From Sphingomonas sp. 35-24ZXX (GTDB lineage: Bacteria > Pseudomonadota > Alphaproteobacteria > Sphingomonadales > Sphingomonadaceae), in assembly GCF_000786215.1 (NCBI RefSeq), contig NZ_JROG01000004.1:186001-250000 (forward strand): a DNA stretch of 64,000 bases. Direction: 5' to 3'. Positions 44,352-52,501 of this stretch are shown in pieces. The translations under genes were made by a program, and so were the position numbers. The notes beneath the pieces were generated by a model, which was not told the DNA's origin, searched no databases, and saw nothing but the letters and a program-made list of their open reading frames with translations. Every line of letters begins with the position of its first letter. The stretch's first letter is position 1.

Positions 44352-45557
44352 ATGGAAATGCCCCCCAATCCGATCGAACTGAAGGCCGATGCCGATCCGC
44401 TGGAAGCATCGTTCGATGCGATCCTGCAGGCCGAAGAGCATGAGGAACGGATCGCCGCGCTCGAAACCGGTCTTGATGGCGTGAAGGGCGAGGTCGAAGC
44501 GATCCAGGCCGAGAGCATGACGATGCGCGAGCGGATCGAGCGGCTTGCCCGCACCGGCGCACGCCCCTCGCTGGGCGGTGGCGAGGGACCGGCGCCCGAA
44601 ACCAAGAGCTTTGTCGACCAGTATCTGCGCCGCGGGCTGGAAACCGGGGTGAAGAGCTTTGCCGCCACCACTGGTCCCGATGGCGGCTTTGCCGTGCCGC
44701 GCGAGATCGACGCGATGATCGCGCGGACCCTCACCGACATCTCGCCGATCCGTGCCATTGCGCAGGTGGTGCAGACCGGGACCGCAGGCTATCGCAAGCT
44801 GGTCACTACCGGCGGCACGCCGTCGGGCTGGGTCAGCGAGACGGCCGCGCGGCCCGAGACCGACACCCCTGCCTTTGCCGAGATCGCTCCGCCCAGCGGC
44901 GAGCTTTATGCCAATCCGGCGGCGAGCCAAGCGATGCTCGACGATGCCGCGTTCGATGTCGAAGGCTGGCTGGCGGGCGAGATCGCCGAGGAATTTGCCC
45001 GGGCAGAAGGCGCGGCGTTCGTGAACGGCACCGGCACCAACCAGCCGCGCGGGTTCCTGAACGGAACGCCGACGACGCAGGATGATGCCGCACGCGCCTT
45101 CGGCGTTCTGCAGTATATCGCCTCGGGCGCAGACGGCAATTTCGCCAGCACCGATCCGCAGGACCGGCTGGTCGATCTGGTGCATGCGTTGCGCCCCGCC
45201 TATCGCCAGGGGGCAAGCTTCGTGATGAACTCGTCGACGCTGGCGCGGATCCGCAAGATGAAGAGCGATGACGGCGCGTTCCTGTGGCAGCCGTCACTCG
45301 CGGCTGGCCAGCCCGCCACGCTGCTCGGCTATCCGGTGGTCGAGGCCGAGGACATGCCTGATATCGCCGCCAACAGCCTGTCGATCGCGTTCGGCAACTT
45401 CCGCGCCGGCTATCTGATCGCCGAACGCACCGCGACGACCATCCTGCGCGATCCGTTCACCAACAAGCCGTTCGTGCATTTCTACGCGACCAAGCGGATC
45501 GGCGGTCAGGTGATGAACGCTGAGGCGATCAAGCTGATGAAGTTCGCCGCGAGCTGA
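44352..45557 (+). CDS. HK97 family major capsid protein (g5)
   Basis: 401 aa. The N-terminal 80 residues are a coiled-coil scaffold (delta domain) rich in Glu (EEHEERIAALETGLDGVKGE), to be cut by the protease. The mature fold starts near TKSFVDQYLRRG and shows GGFAVPREIDAMIARTL, GWVSETAARPETDTPAF, AFVNGTGTNQPRGFLN and NFRAGYLIAERTATTILRDP, typical of GTA and HK97 capsids. AAGGA lies seven bases before ATG 44352; GTG 44349 is a near alternative. Terminator-like hairpins lie on both sides of the gene. Confidence 0.93.
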   Translation: MEMPPNPIELKADADPLEASFDAILQAEEHEERIAALETGLDGVKGEVEAIQAESMTMRERIERLARTGARPSLGGGEGPAPETKSFVDQYLRRGLETGVKSFAATTGPDGGFAVPREIDAMIARTLTDISPIRAIAQVVQTGTAGYRKLVTTGGTPSGWVSETAARPETDTPAFAEIAPPSGELYANPAASQAMLDDAAFDVEGWLAGEIAEEFARAEGAAFVNGTGTNQPRGFLNGTPTTQDDAARAFGVLQYIASGADGNFASTDPQDRLVDLVHALRPAYRQGASFVMNSSTLARIRKMKSDDGAFLWQPSLAAGQPATLLGYPVVEAEDMPDIAANSLSIAFGNFRAGYLIAERTATTILRDPFTNKPFVHFYATKRIGGQVMNAEAIKLMKFAAS

Positions 45558-45606
45558 TCACGCGAAAGCCCCCGATTGCCGGCAGCCCCTGGCGGAGGCC
45601 GGCAGG

Positions 45607-45643
45607 ATGCCCGCGCGGTTATCCCCCGCCGCGCGGGCATTTT
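45607..45643 (+). terminator. Terminator-like hairpin downstream of the capsid gene
   Basis: ATGCCCGCGC (45607-45616) and GCGCGGGCAT (45631-45640) form a perfect 10-bp stem followed by TTT. A second stem, TGCCGGC/GCCGGCA (45577-45583 with 45598-45604), precedes it. The pair fills the 130-base gap between capsid and fibre genes. Confidence 0.65.
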
Positions 45644-45687
45644 CCCTGACCGGTCCTGCAGTTCGATCCAACAGGAAAGGCATTTTG

Positions 45688-47034
45688 ATGCCCCATCTCT
45701 TCTTTGCCGATCTGGTGCGCGAGACGAGCACCGCGACCGGAACGTCCTCGCTGGCGCTGGCAGGCGCGGTCCCCGGGCACCGCAGCTTTGCGGCAGCAGT
45801 CCTGCCGGGCAGCCGGTTTCATTACAGCATTGCAGGGGTGACCCATGAGCAGCAATGGGAGGTGGGCGAGGGAAGCTTTGCGGATGGTGCACTGACCGAT
45901 CGCAGCGTCCTGGCGTCCTCGTCCGGCAACGGCCTGGTCGATTTCTCGCCCGGTCTCAAGATCATTACGCTGACCGTGGCGGCAGACTGGTTCGCCGCGC
46001 GGGAGGATCGATCAGATCATGCGCATGGCATCGCCGATGTCGAGGGTCTGCAGACGGCGCTTGATAGCAAGCAGGTTGCGGGCAGCTATGCCAGCGCCAG
46101 CCATGGCCACGGCATTGCCGATGTGACCGGGCTCCAATCGGCGCTGGAGGGCAAGCAACCGGCGGGCAGCTATGCGGCCGCCAGCCATGACCATGCCAGC
46201 CTGCAGGTGGCGGCTGGCACGGCGGCCAGCCCGGCTTTGTCGTTTGCGGCCGATCCCGATACCGGCGTCTTTGCTCCAGGTGCGGATGCGCTTGCCATCA
46301 GCACCGGGGGTGCCGAACGCGCCCGCTTCACTGCCGATGGGCGGTTGGGTGTCGGGACGATATCGCCGATGGGCGCGGCCCATTTTGCCTGGAACGGCTG
46401 GCAGCCCGACCTCAACCTGAATGCCGCAGTTGTCCTGAGTGGCACCTTCGGCGGCGGCCTGCTGCTCAAGGACGGGATATCTTCGGCCGGTTTCTGGACC
46501 GCCGACTCCGGCTTCAGCCTGATTGTCGGGATTGGCGAATCCGGCCTGACCGCTGCCCTGGAGATTCGGCAGAATGTGCTGCAGCCGGTGGTGGATTCTG
46601 CCGCGGCGCTGGGTCATGCCAGCCGACGCTGGTCCCAGCTTTATGCCGCGACCGGAACGATCAACACCTCTGACGCGCGCGACAAGCACTGGTTGGGTGC
46701 GCTGAGCCATGCCGAAATGGCGGCCGGGCGCGAGATCATTGCCGAACTGGGCCTGTTCCAGTGGCTTGCCGCGCGCGAGGCCAAGGGCCCCGACGAAGCG
46801 CGCCTCCACTTTGGCGTGCGCGCGCAGAATGCCTTTGCCATTTTGACGCGGCACGGGCTCGACTGGCGGCGTTATGCCTGGTGCTGCCATGACGCGTGGG
46901 AGGATGAGGATGGGCCGTGCGAGCGGTTCGGTATCCGGTCCGATCAGCTGGCGCTGTTTCTGATCGCTGTTCTGGCCCAGCAGATGGCCGATCTTTCGCC
47001 AGATGTCACCGAGGTGCCCGATGCCGGGGCGTGA
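45688..47034 (+). CDS. Phage-type tail fibre protein with C-terminal S74 intramolecular chaperone
   Basis: 448 aa. The N-terminal part (1-108) is of unknown fold. Residues about 110-175 hold two tandem copies of a collar-type repeat with HxH motifs (HAHGIADVEGLQTALDSKQ). FAADPDTGVFAPGADALAI is a common tail-fibre segment. The C-terminal 120 residues are a peptidase S74 domain: INTSDARDKHWLGAL carries the self-cleaving Ser328/Lys333 pair, then LHFGVRAQNAFAIL. S74 domains trimerise fibres and then cut themselves off. AGGAAAGG lies seven bases before ATG 45688. It lies between capsid and head-tail connector, an unusual place in a GTA. Confidence 0.85.
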   Translation: MPHLFFADLVRETSTATGTSSLALAGAVPGHRSFAAAVLPGSRFHYSIAGVTHEQQWEVGEGSFADGALTDRSVLASSSGNGLVDFSPGLKIITLTVAADWFAAREDRSDHAHGIADVEGLQTALDSKQVAGSYASASHGHGIADVTGLQSALEGKQPAGSYAAASHDHASLQVAAGTAASPALSFAADPDTGVFAPGADALAISTGGAERARFTADGRLGVGTISPMGAAHFAWNGWQPDLNLNAAVVLSGTFGGGLLLKDGISSAGFWTADSGFSLIVGIGESGLTAALEIRQNVLQPVVDSAAALGHASRRWSQLYAATGTINTSDARDKHWLGALSHAEMAAGREIIAELGLFQWLAAREAKGPDEARLHFGVRAQNAFAILTRHGLDWRRYAWCCHDAWEDEDGPCERFGIRSDQLALFLIAVLAQQMADLSPDVTEVPDAGA

Positions 47035-47179
47035 GGCGCTGGCTGCGGCTGCCATCAGCAGCGTGGCCGTGCGTCGCGGCACGACAGCGGCAACCGGCCC
47101 GCTGCCGCAGACGGTTCGATCGCAGCACGGCGCTGCCGCAACCGCCACGCCCCAGACGATCGCACCGCGCCGTCCCTGA
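47021..47179 (+). CDS. Small hypothetical protein (52 aa) in the fibre module
   Basis: A 52-codon frame starting at ATG 47021 overlaps the end of the fibre gene by 14 bases and has GAGGT five bases upstream. The product is Ala/Thr/Arg-rich (MPGREALAAAAISSVAVRRG at its start) with no recognised domain. The tight overlap and good ribosome site are the only support; the base composition alone could produce such a frame by chance. Confidence 0.45.
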   Translation: MPGREALAAAAISSVAVRRGTTAATGPLPQTVRSQHGAAATATPQTIAPRRP

Positions 47180-47220
47180 CCGGGACGAGGCAATATCCCG
47201 CAGAAACCAAGGAGCAGCCA

Positions 47221-47502
47221 ATGAGCCTGTTCATCAAGGATCCCGACAGCCGGATCGATTATCGCGTCGATTGGGGCGCAGCCTATCTGGGCGCGAACCT
47301 GATCGCCAGCAGCCAGTGGCAGGTATCGCCGCAGGAAGAAGGCGGCGTGGCGGTTGCGGCATCGGGCCATGATGGCCTGAGCGCGCTCGTGACGCTGACC
47401 GGCGGGCGTGCCGGGGCCAGCTATGCGCTGACCAACCGCGTCACCCTGACCAATGGCGAGATCGACGAGCGCTCGATCGCCCTGAGGGTGGAGCAACGCT
47501 GA
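47221..47502 (+). CDS. Phage fibre-tail adaptor-like protein
   Basis: 93 aa, beta-sandwich-like. SLFIKDPDSRIDYRVDWGAA followed by ASSQWQV and ALTNRVTLTNGEIDERSIALRV matches the small fibre-tail adaptor proteins (Gp77-like) of tailed phages, which typically begin with KDPxxxLDYxxDW. AAGGAGC lies six bases before the ATG. It directly follows the fibre gene and overlaps the head-tail connector start (TGATG). It presumably connects the fibre to the neck or tail; that is inference. Confidence 0.7.
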   Translation: MSLFIKDPDSRIDYRVDWGAAYLGANLIASSQWQVSPQEEGGVAVAASGHDGLSALVTLTGGRAGASYALTNRVTLTNGEIDERSIALRVEQR

Positions 47503-48041
47503 TGAGCCATGTCACCAGCGAACCTCCAGCGATCGCGCCGCTCGCCCTGGCAGAGGTCAAGGCGTTCCTGCGGGTCACCCGCGACGAGGACGATGCCGTG
47601 TTGACCGGACATCTGCGCAGTGCTGCCGGCATGTGCGAACAGTTCATCGGCCAGGCGCTGCTGGTCCGTCCGCACCGCGAGACGCTGGCGGTGGCGCGCG
47701 ACTGGCAGCGCCTGAGCGCGCGGCCGGTGATCGCCATCAACTCGGTCAGCGGCCTGTCCGCCGATGGCGAACGGTTCGCGCTGGCGAGCGACGCCTTTGC
47801 GATCGACATCGATGCAGGCGGAGGCGGGCGGGTGCGCGTGCTGCGCCGTGGTTCGGCCAGCCGTATCGAGGTGCTGTATGTCGCCGGACTGGCGGCGCAC
47901 TGGGGCGATCTGCCCGAGCCGTTGCGGCAGGGCATCGTCCGGCTGGCTGCGCATGTGCATCTGGCGCGCGACGCCGGCGATGCCACGCCGCCCGCAATGG
48001 TCAGTGCATTATGGCGCCCCTGGCGCGTGGTGCGGCTGTGA
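47502..48041 (+). CDS. Head-tail connector protein (gp6-like, GTA g6)
   Basis: 179 aa. The N-terminal helical segment PLALAEVKAFLRVTRDEDDAVLTGHLRSAAGMCEQFIGQALL is the standard HK97 gp6-like connector start (LxxVKxxLRVxxDxDDxLL), followed by a beta region and a helical C-terminus ending LWRPWRVVRL. It forms a ring under the portal. Start overlaps the adaptor stop and stop overlaps the next gene in GTGA. Confidence 0.85.
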   Translation: MSHVTSEPPAIAPLALAEVKAFLRVTRDEDDAVLTGHLRSAAGMCEQFIGQALLVRPHRETLAVARDWQRLSARPVIAINSVSGLSADGERFALASDAFAIDIDAGGGGRVRVLRRGSASRIEVLYVAGLAAHWGDLPEPLRQGIVRLAAHVHLARDAGDATPPAMVSALWRPWRVVRL

Positions 48042-48259
48042 CGCGTCGCTTCGGCTCGGTGCTGCTGCGGCAGGCCACGCGCATCGGCGAGCGTCGGGCG
48101 GAACGCGTGGCGGAGCGGCTGTGTGACGAGATCGGCGTGATGCTGCCTGATGTGTGCATCCTGGCAGAGAGCGGGCGCGTGCGTCTTTGGGGGCGCGGAT
48201 TGCTGCGCCGCTGGATCGGCGATGCCGCGCTGCGCTGGCTGGGGAGGTTGCTGCGATGA
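48038..48259 (+). CDS. Small GTA protein (g7 position)
   Basis: 73 aa, basic and helical (VLLRQATRIGERRAERVAERL). GTG at 48038 overlaps the connector stop in GTGA and the stop overlaps the next ATG in ATGA, so it fits the operon exactly. No family was recognised; its position equals g7 (head closure) of Rhodobacter GTA, but it is much smaller. An upstream in-frame ATG at 48011 would overlap more. Confidence 0.6.
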   Translation: MTRRFGSVLLRQATRIGERRAERVAERLCDEIGVMLPDVCILAESGRVRLWGRGLLRRWIGDAALRWLGRLLR

Positions 48260-48648
48260 GCCTGGAACAGGATTTCGCACGCGCCGCCATCGACTGGTTG
48301 GCCGGCGATGCGGCGCTGATGGTGCAGGTGAACGGCGTGTTCCACCGCAGCCCGGCGCGGATCGCGGCGCCCTATGTTTTGCTCGACGACGTGCTGGCGA
48401 CCGATTGGGGCACCAAGGACCGCGCGGGGCGCGAGGCGCGTCTCGCCTTCACGGTCCGCGATGGATCGGATGACGCTGCGCCGGTCTCCGCGATCGCCTC
48501 GGCGCTGGAGGCGCGGCTGCTGACCATGCCGCGCACCGGCACCGGTTTCCGGCTGGTCAGCCTTGTACCCTTGCGCAGCCGCACCGTGCGGATCGGCGAC
48601 CTGTGGCTTGTCACGCTCGACTACCGGGCGCGTCTCCTCAGCCTGTGA
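48256..48648 (+). CDS. DUF3168 family tail terminator-like protein (g8)
   Basis: 130 aa. ATG 48256 in an ATGA overlap, with GGGAGG upstream. DUF3168 features: LEQDFARAAIDWLAGDAALM, a central PYVLLDDVLATDWGTKDRAG and the beta strand RLAFTVRDGS, ending LWLVTLDYRARLLSL. Such proteins cap the tail tube (tail terminator). The order before the major tail protein agrees. Confidence 0.85.
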   Translation: MSLEQDFARAAIDWLAGDAALMVQVNGVFHRSPARIAAPYVLLDDVLATDWGTKDRAGREARLAFTVRDGSDDAAPVSAIASALEARLLTMPRTGTGFRLVSLVPLRSRTVRIGDLWLVTLDYRARLLSL

Positions 48649-48663
48649 TGAAAGGATAATCGA

Positions 48664-49071
48664 ATGACCGCAGAAAAAGGCAGCGCCTTCCTGCTCAAGA
48701 TCGGCGATGGCGCCAGCCCGCCTGTCTATCGCACCGTCGCCGGATTGCGCACCACGCAGCTGGCGATCAACGGCGAGCCGGTGGTTATCACCCACAAGGG
48801 CAGCGGCGGCTGGCGCGAGCTGCTGTCGGGCGCAGGCGTGCGTTCGGTCTCGGTATCGGCCGCCGGGCTGTTTCTGGGATCCGACGCGGAAAACGCGGTC
48901 CGCGTGCATGCCATGAACGGCACGCTCGACGATTACGAACTGAGCTTCGAAAGTGGGGCTCGGATGCGCGGGCGCTTTCTGGTCGCGAGGCTCGAATATG
49001 CCGGCGACTTCAACGGCGAGCGCAACTACACGCTCGCGCTCGAAAGCTCGGGCGCGGTGACCAGCCTGTGA
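48664..49071 (+). CDS. Phage/GTA major tail (tube) protein (g9)
   Basis: 135 aa. AEKGSAFLLKIGDGASPPVYRTVAGLRTTQLAIN and the C-terminal ARLEYAGDFNGERNYTLALESSGAVTSL are typical of TP901-1-type tail tube proteins in GTA clusters. AAAGGA lies eight bases before the ATG. It forms the hexameric tube rings. The stop overlaps the next start in GTGA. Confidence 0.88.
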   Translation: MTAEKGSAFLLKIGDGASPPVYRTVAGLRTTQLAINGEPVVITHKGSGGWRELLSGAGVRSVSVSAAGLFLGSDAENAVRVHAMNGTLDDYELSFESGARMRGRFLVARLEYAGDFNGERNYTLALESSGAVTSL

Positions 49072-49388
49072 GCGGGACTGCGAGCGCGAACCCTGCGCGC
49101 GGCGAGGCGATGCTGCAGCTGGGCGATCACGCCATCGTCCTGCGCCCCGGCTTTGCCGCCCTGGTAGCCGCCGAGCAGGAAATCGGACCGCTGTTCGATC
49201 TGGTCGAACGCGCGGCGGGTGGGCGGATGGGGCTGGCGGAGCTGGCTGCCCTGATGTGGCATTGCCGCGTTGCAGAGAGCTGCCCGTTGGACCGCGAGGC
49301 CTTTGCCGAGGCGCTCGCCGAGGTGGGGTTGGTCGCGGTGACGCCGGCGCTCAAGACCCTGCTCCGGCAGATCCTGCAGGGCCGATGA
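49068..49388 (+). CDS. Gene transfer agent family protein (GTA gp10-like)
   Basis: 106 aa, GTG start in a GTGA overlap. ANPARGEAMLQLGDHAIVLRP is followed by FAALVAAEQEIGPLFDLVERAAGG and GLAELAALMWHC, the compact pattern of the GTA-gp10 family found between the major tail protein and the tape measure. It is probably a tail assembly chaperone. The first residue of the next gene overlaps its stop. Confidence 0.82.
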   Translation: MSGTASANPARGEAMLQLGDHAIVLRPGFAALVAAEQEIGPLFDLVERAAGGRMGLAELAALMWHCRVAESCPLDREAFAEALAEVGLVAVTPALKTLLRQILQGR

Positions 49389-49597
49389 GCGCTGAGCGTT
49401 TCGCTGATGCGGCGCGCACGCTGGCCGGGATCGCCGCGCGCGTGCTGGGCTGGCGGCCCGACGAGTTCTGGGCGGCGACCCCCGATGAGCTGGCGGCGGC
49501 GCTGACCGTGCCGGGCGATCCCGACGTCCAGCCGCCTGAACCGCAAGCGATTTCCGCGCTGCGTGCCCAGTTTCCCGACACCTGCGGAGACACCTGA
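49385..49597 (+). CDS. Phage tail assembly chaperone, rcc01693-like (g10.1)
   Basis: 70 aa. ARVLGWRPDEFWAATPDELAAAL is the characteristic core of the rcc01693/TIGR02216 family (LGWxPxxFWxaTPxEL), which lies immediately before the tape measure gene in GTAs. ATGA overlaps on both sides. It is probably made in a fixed ratio with gp10 during tail assembly. Confidence 0.83.
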   Translation: MSAERFADAARTLAGIAARVLGWRPDEFWAATPDELAAALTVPGDPDVQPPEPQAISALRAQFPDTCGDT

Positions 49598-50163
49598 TGG
49601 ATGAAGAGATCGAGCAGCTGCTGGTCAGCGTGCGCGCCGACACGCAAGGGTTTGCCCGCGACTGCGGCGTGATGCGCGGTCAGATCGACGGAACATTGAT
49701 CGAAGGGCTGGGTCGTGCGGGCCAGGTGCTCGAGCGCGGGCTGCTGGCGGCGCTGCGGCGCGGCTCGCTGGGCTTCGAGGACCTCAAGCGCATTGCGCTG
49801 GCCGTGATCGAAGAGATCGCCGCAGCGGCCATCAACAAGGGGCTGGCGGCGATCGGCTTGGGCGGTACGGGCAGCGGAGGAACTCCCCCCGTCGTCGGCC
49901 TGCTATCGGGTCTTCTCGGGCTGCCGGGCCGCGCAACGGGTGGCCCGGTATCGGCCGGGCGGCCGTATCTGGTGGGCGAGCGCGGACCCGAGCTGTTCGT
50001 GCCCCATGGCTTTGGCCGGATCGAGCCGCGCGGCCAGGGGGGCGGACGCGATGTGCGCATCGCGATCAGCATCCATGCTCCGGCGCAGGCGGCTCCGGCG
50101 GCGCTCCAGGCATCCAGCCGCCAGGTCGCGCGCGCCGTACGTCGTGCGCTGATGGAGGGGTGA
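49597..50163 (+). CDS. GTA tail tape measure protein (g11)
   Basis: 188 aa, close to the short tape measure of Rhodobacter GTA. A helical N-terminus (DLKRIALAVIEEIAAAAINKGLAAI) is followed by a Gly-rich link and GRATGGPVSAGRPYLVGERGPELFVP, a signature of tape measure C-termini. The small size implies a short tail. Start overlaps the g10.1 stop. Confidence 0.83.
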   Translation: MDEEIEQLLVSVRADTQGFARDCGVMRGQIDGTLIEGLGRAGQVLERGLLAALRRGSLGFEDLKRIALAVIEEIAAAAINKGLAAIGLGGTGSGGTPPVVGLLSGLLGLPGRATGGPVSAGRPYLVGERGPELFVPHGFGRIEPRGQGGGRDVRIAISIHAPAQAAPAALQASSRQVARAVRRALMEG

Positions 50164-50167
50164 GGCC

Positions 50168-52501
50168 ATGCCCTATTGGCTGTGCGATGCCCGTCGTGAC
50201 CAGGCGGCAAGCCATATCCAGCGATTCGATCCGCGCTTCTGGACGGTGAACTTTCCGCGCCCGATGATGGCGTCGGTCGTCACGACAGCGCCCGATGCGC
50301 TGCGCGTCGATGTGCAGTTCTACAATCGCAATGCGCTGGCCGGGCTGATCTGGGAAAGCGAGGACCGGTTCGATCATGCGCTGCTCGGCTATGCCACCGA
50401 CCGGGATTACAGCCGGACCACGCTGACGTTCCACTGGCGCTCGTCAGGGGTCAAGCCGCTGGATGCGGTGCATGGGCCCACGCTGACGATCGAGGGACGC
50501 GATGCCACCGGCGCGGCAAGGAGCTGGTATGTGCGGCTGTGGAACTATGCCAGCGGAACGCCCGAGGATGCGGTGATCACGCTCCCGTTCTCCGCGCTGT
50601 CAGGCGGCTTTGTGCTGCCGGGGGAGGCGGACCCGCTGCACCCCAGTGACATCGACCGGATGTTCATCTCGCTGGTACCTCCCAGCTATGATGGATCCTC
50701 CGGGCCGCTTGCCGAGCCGCTGGACGGCTGGGTGGAGATCACAGGTATCGCCTGTGGGGGCGGACGGAGCATGCTTGAGATCGGCGATGTGCTGGTACCG
50801 CCGCACGGCCTTGCAATGGCGACGGCCTATGACGACAGCTTCAACCTCACGCCCGCACGCATCGTGCGCAACATCATCGGGCTGGGTTATCGCGGATCAA
50901 TCAACCATTATGTCGGCATGAGCCACTATTTCTCGCTGGCGCACGTCGGTGAGCAATGGCTGGTGACAACCGAGGGGGGTGCGATCAACCCGCCGTGCGC
51001 CGTGTGGCATCGCAGCCTCGCGCGCGAGGCCAGGCTCTTCGGTCTAACCCCGATCATGTCGCTGTCCTACGAGCTGTTCGACGCACATTGCCCCGCAAGC
51101 TGGAAGCAGCGCGCCGAAAATGGCGATCCGGCGCTCACCGGCTGGGTGCCGCCTTCCACCCTGCTCAGCCCCGCCCATGGCGAAGCGATGGCCTATCTGC
51201 AGGCGGTCGGCATCGCCTTTGCCGCGATCATGGCAGAGGAAGGGCTGCCTGTCCGTTTTCAGGTGGGCGAGCCATGGTGGTGGATCATGCCCGATGGCCG
51301 CATCTGCCTCTATGATGAGGCAGCCGCTGCTGCATTCGGTACCGCCAGCGTTTCGATCCCGACCATTCGTGCGCCGATGAACACCGCGCAGCAGGTGATG
51401 CTCGATCAAGCCGGTGGGATGCTGGCGGCATCCACGCTGGCGCTGGTCGATGCGGTGCGTGCGGCGCTGGATCCGGTGCCGGTGGAATCGCTCGTATTGG
51501 TCTACCTGCCGACGGTGCTCGATGCGGCAGCGCCCGATGCCCGGCGCGCCAACGTGCCTGTCGGCTGGGCCTGGCCCGCGTTCGATGTGCTGCAGCTCGA
51601 GGATTACGACTGGGTGATCGAGGGGCGCTTTGCCGCGCAGCAGACGGGCCTGGCGTTGATGCAGCAGCGGCTGGGCTATCCGCTGGCGCAGCAGCACTAC
51701 ATGAGCGGCTTTGTGTTGCTACCCGAACAGGCGGGCATCTGGTCGTCGATCGCGCGCGCAGCCGATCTCGCCAAGGATCGGGGTGTGGCAGAGACACTCG
51801 TCTGGGCACTGCCCCAGGTCACCCGCGACGGCTTTGTCTATTTCGATCTCGAAGCAGAAGGAGACGCGAACGTGCAGGCGTTTGACGATGTGAGCTTTCC
51901 GCTGCCGATCGGGCGCGAGGCGCAGAGCACCAGCCGCTTTTCGACCCAGGTCTTCCAGTCGGTGAGCGGGCATGAGACGCGCAACAGCCTGTGGGCCGAC
52001 GCCAGCCTCAGCTTCGATGTCGGACCCGGCATCCGGTCCGAGGCCGATTGTGCCGAACTGCTCGCCTTCTTTCGCGCGCGGCGCGGTGCAGCACGGGGCT
52101 TCAGGCTGCGCGACCCGCTGGATTGCAGCTCTGGCGAGGGTGCAGCAGCACCGCATCCTGCCGATCAGCTGCTGGGCGAGGGCGATGGCGTGCGCTCCGA
52201 ATTTGCGCTGATCAAGCATTATGGTGATCCGCCCGATGGTCAGCAGCGGCGCATCACGCGCCCTGTGGCTGGTTCGGTCAGCGTCTCGCTTGGCGGAGCG
52301 CCCGCGAGCGGATGGACCCTGCAGCCAGGCGGCATCATCGCCTTTGCCGATCCGCCCGCTGCGGGCGTGGAAGTCCGCGCCGGCTTTCTGTTCGATGTGC
52401 CGGTCCGCTTCGCATCGGATGAGCTGACGGTCAGCGCGGCGACGTTCGCGGCGGGCGAAGCGGCCTCGGTGCCGCTGATCGAGATCCGCGAGGCGACATG
52501 A
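50168..52501 (+). CDS. DUF2460 (GTA g12, distal tail) protein fused to a large TIM-barrel-like N-terminal region
   Basis: 777 aa against about 210 aa for g12 of Rhodobacter GTA. The C-terminal 200 residues (from about 574: DVSFPLPIGREAQSTSRFST, GFRLRDPLDCSS, ITRPVAGSVSVSLGG) are DUF2460. The N-terminal part has a beta-rich region (1-210) and a region (215-565) with repeated strand-helix pattern and strands GSINHYVG, PIMSLSYELF, VRFQVGEPWWW, LVLVYLPTVL and VLQLEDYDWVIEG, suggestive of a glycosidase-like TIM barrel, comparable to tail-sheath TIM barrels of some siphophages. Whether it is catalytic is not clear. GAGG precedes ATG 50168; the stop overlaps the next start. Confidence 0.82.
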   Translation: MPYWLCDARRDQAASHIQRFDPRFWTVNFPRPMMASVVTTAPDALRVDVQFYNRNALAGLIWESEDRFDHALLGYATDRDYSRTTLTFHWRSSGVKPLDAVHGPTLTIEGRDATGAARSWYVRLWNYASGTPEDAVITLPFSALSGGFVLPGEADPLHPSDIDRMFISLVPPSYDGSSGPLAEPLDGWVEITGIACGGGRSMLEIGDVLVPPHGLAMATAYDDSFNLTPARIVRNIIGLGYRGSINHYVGMSHYFSLAHVGEQWLVTTEGGAINPPCAVWHRSLAREARLFGLTPIMSLSYELFDAHCPASWKQRAENGDPALTGWVPPSTLLSPAHGEAMAYLQAVGIAFAAIMAEEGLPVRFQVGEPWWWIMPDGRICLYDEAAAAAFGTASVSIPTIRAPMNTAQQVMLDQAGGMLAASTLALVDAVRAALDPVPVESLVLVYLPTVLDAAAPDARRANVPVGWAWPAFDVLQLEDYDWVIEGRFAAQQTGLALMQQRLGYPLAQQHYMSGFVLLPEQAGIWSSIARAADLAKDRGVAETLVWALPQVTRDGFVYFDLEAEGDANVQAFDDVSFPLPIGREAQSTSRFSTQVFQSVSGHETRNSLWADASLSFDVGPGIRSEADCAELLAFFRARRGAARGFRLRDPLDCSSGEGAAAPHPADQLLGEGDGVRSEFALIKHYGDPPDGQQRRITRPVAGSVSVSLGGAPASGWTLQPGGIIAFADPPAAGVEVRAGFLFDVPVRFASDELTVSAATFAAGEAASVPLIEIREAT

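Noticed and set aside
43545-45185. 546-codon minus-strand open frame
   Set aside because: Antisense to protease and capsid genes, which have clear family motifs; composition is that of a shadow.
47633-48037. Longer form of the g7-position gene
   Set aside because: It would overlap the connector gene almost completely; GTG 48038 fits the GTGA overlap.
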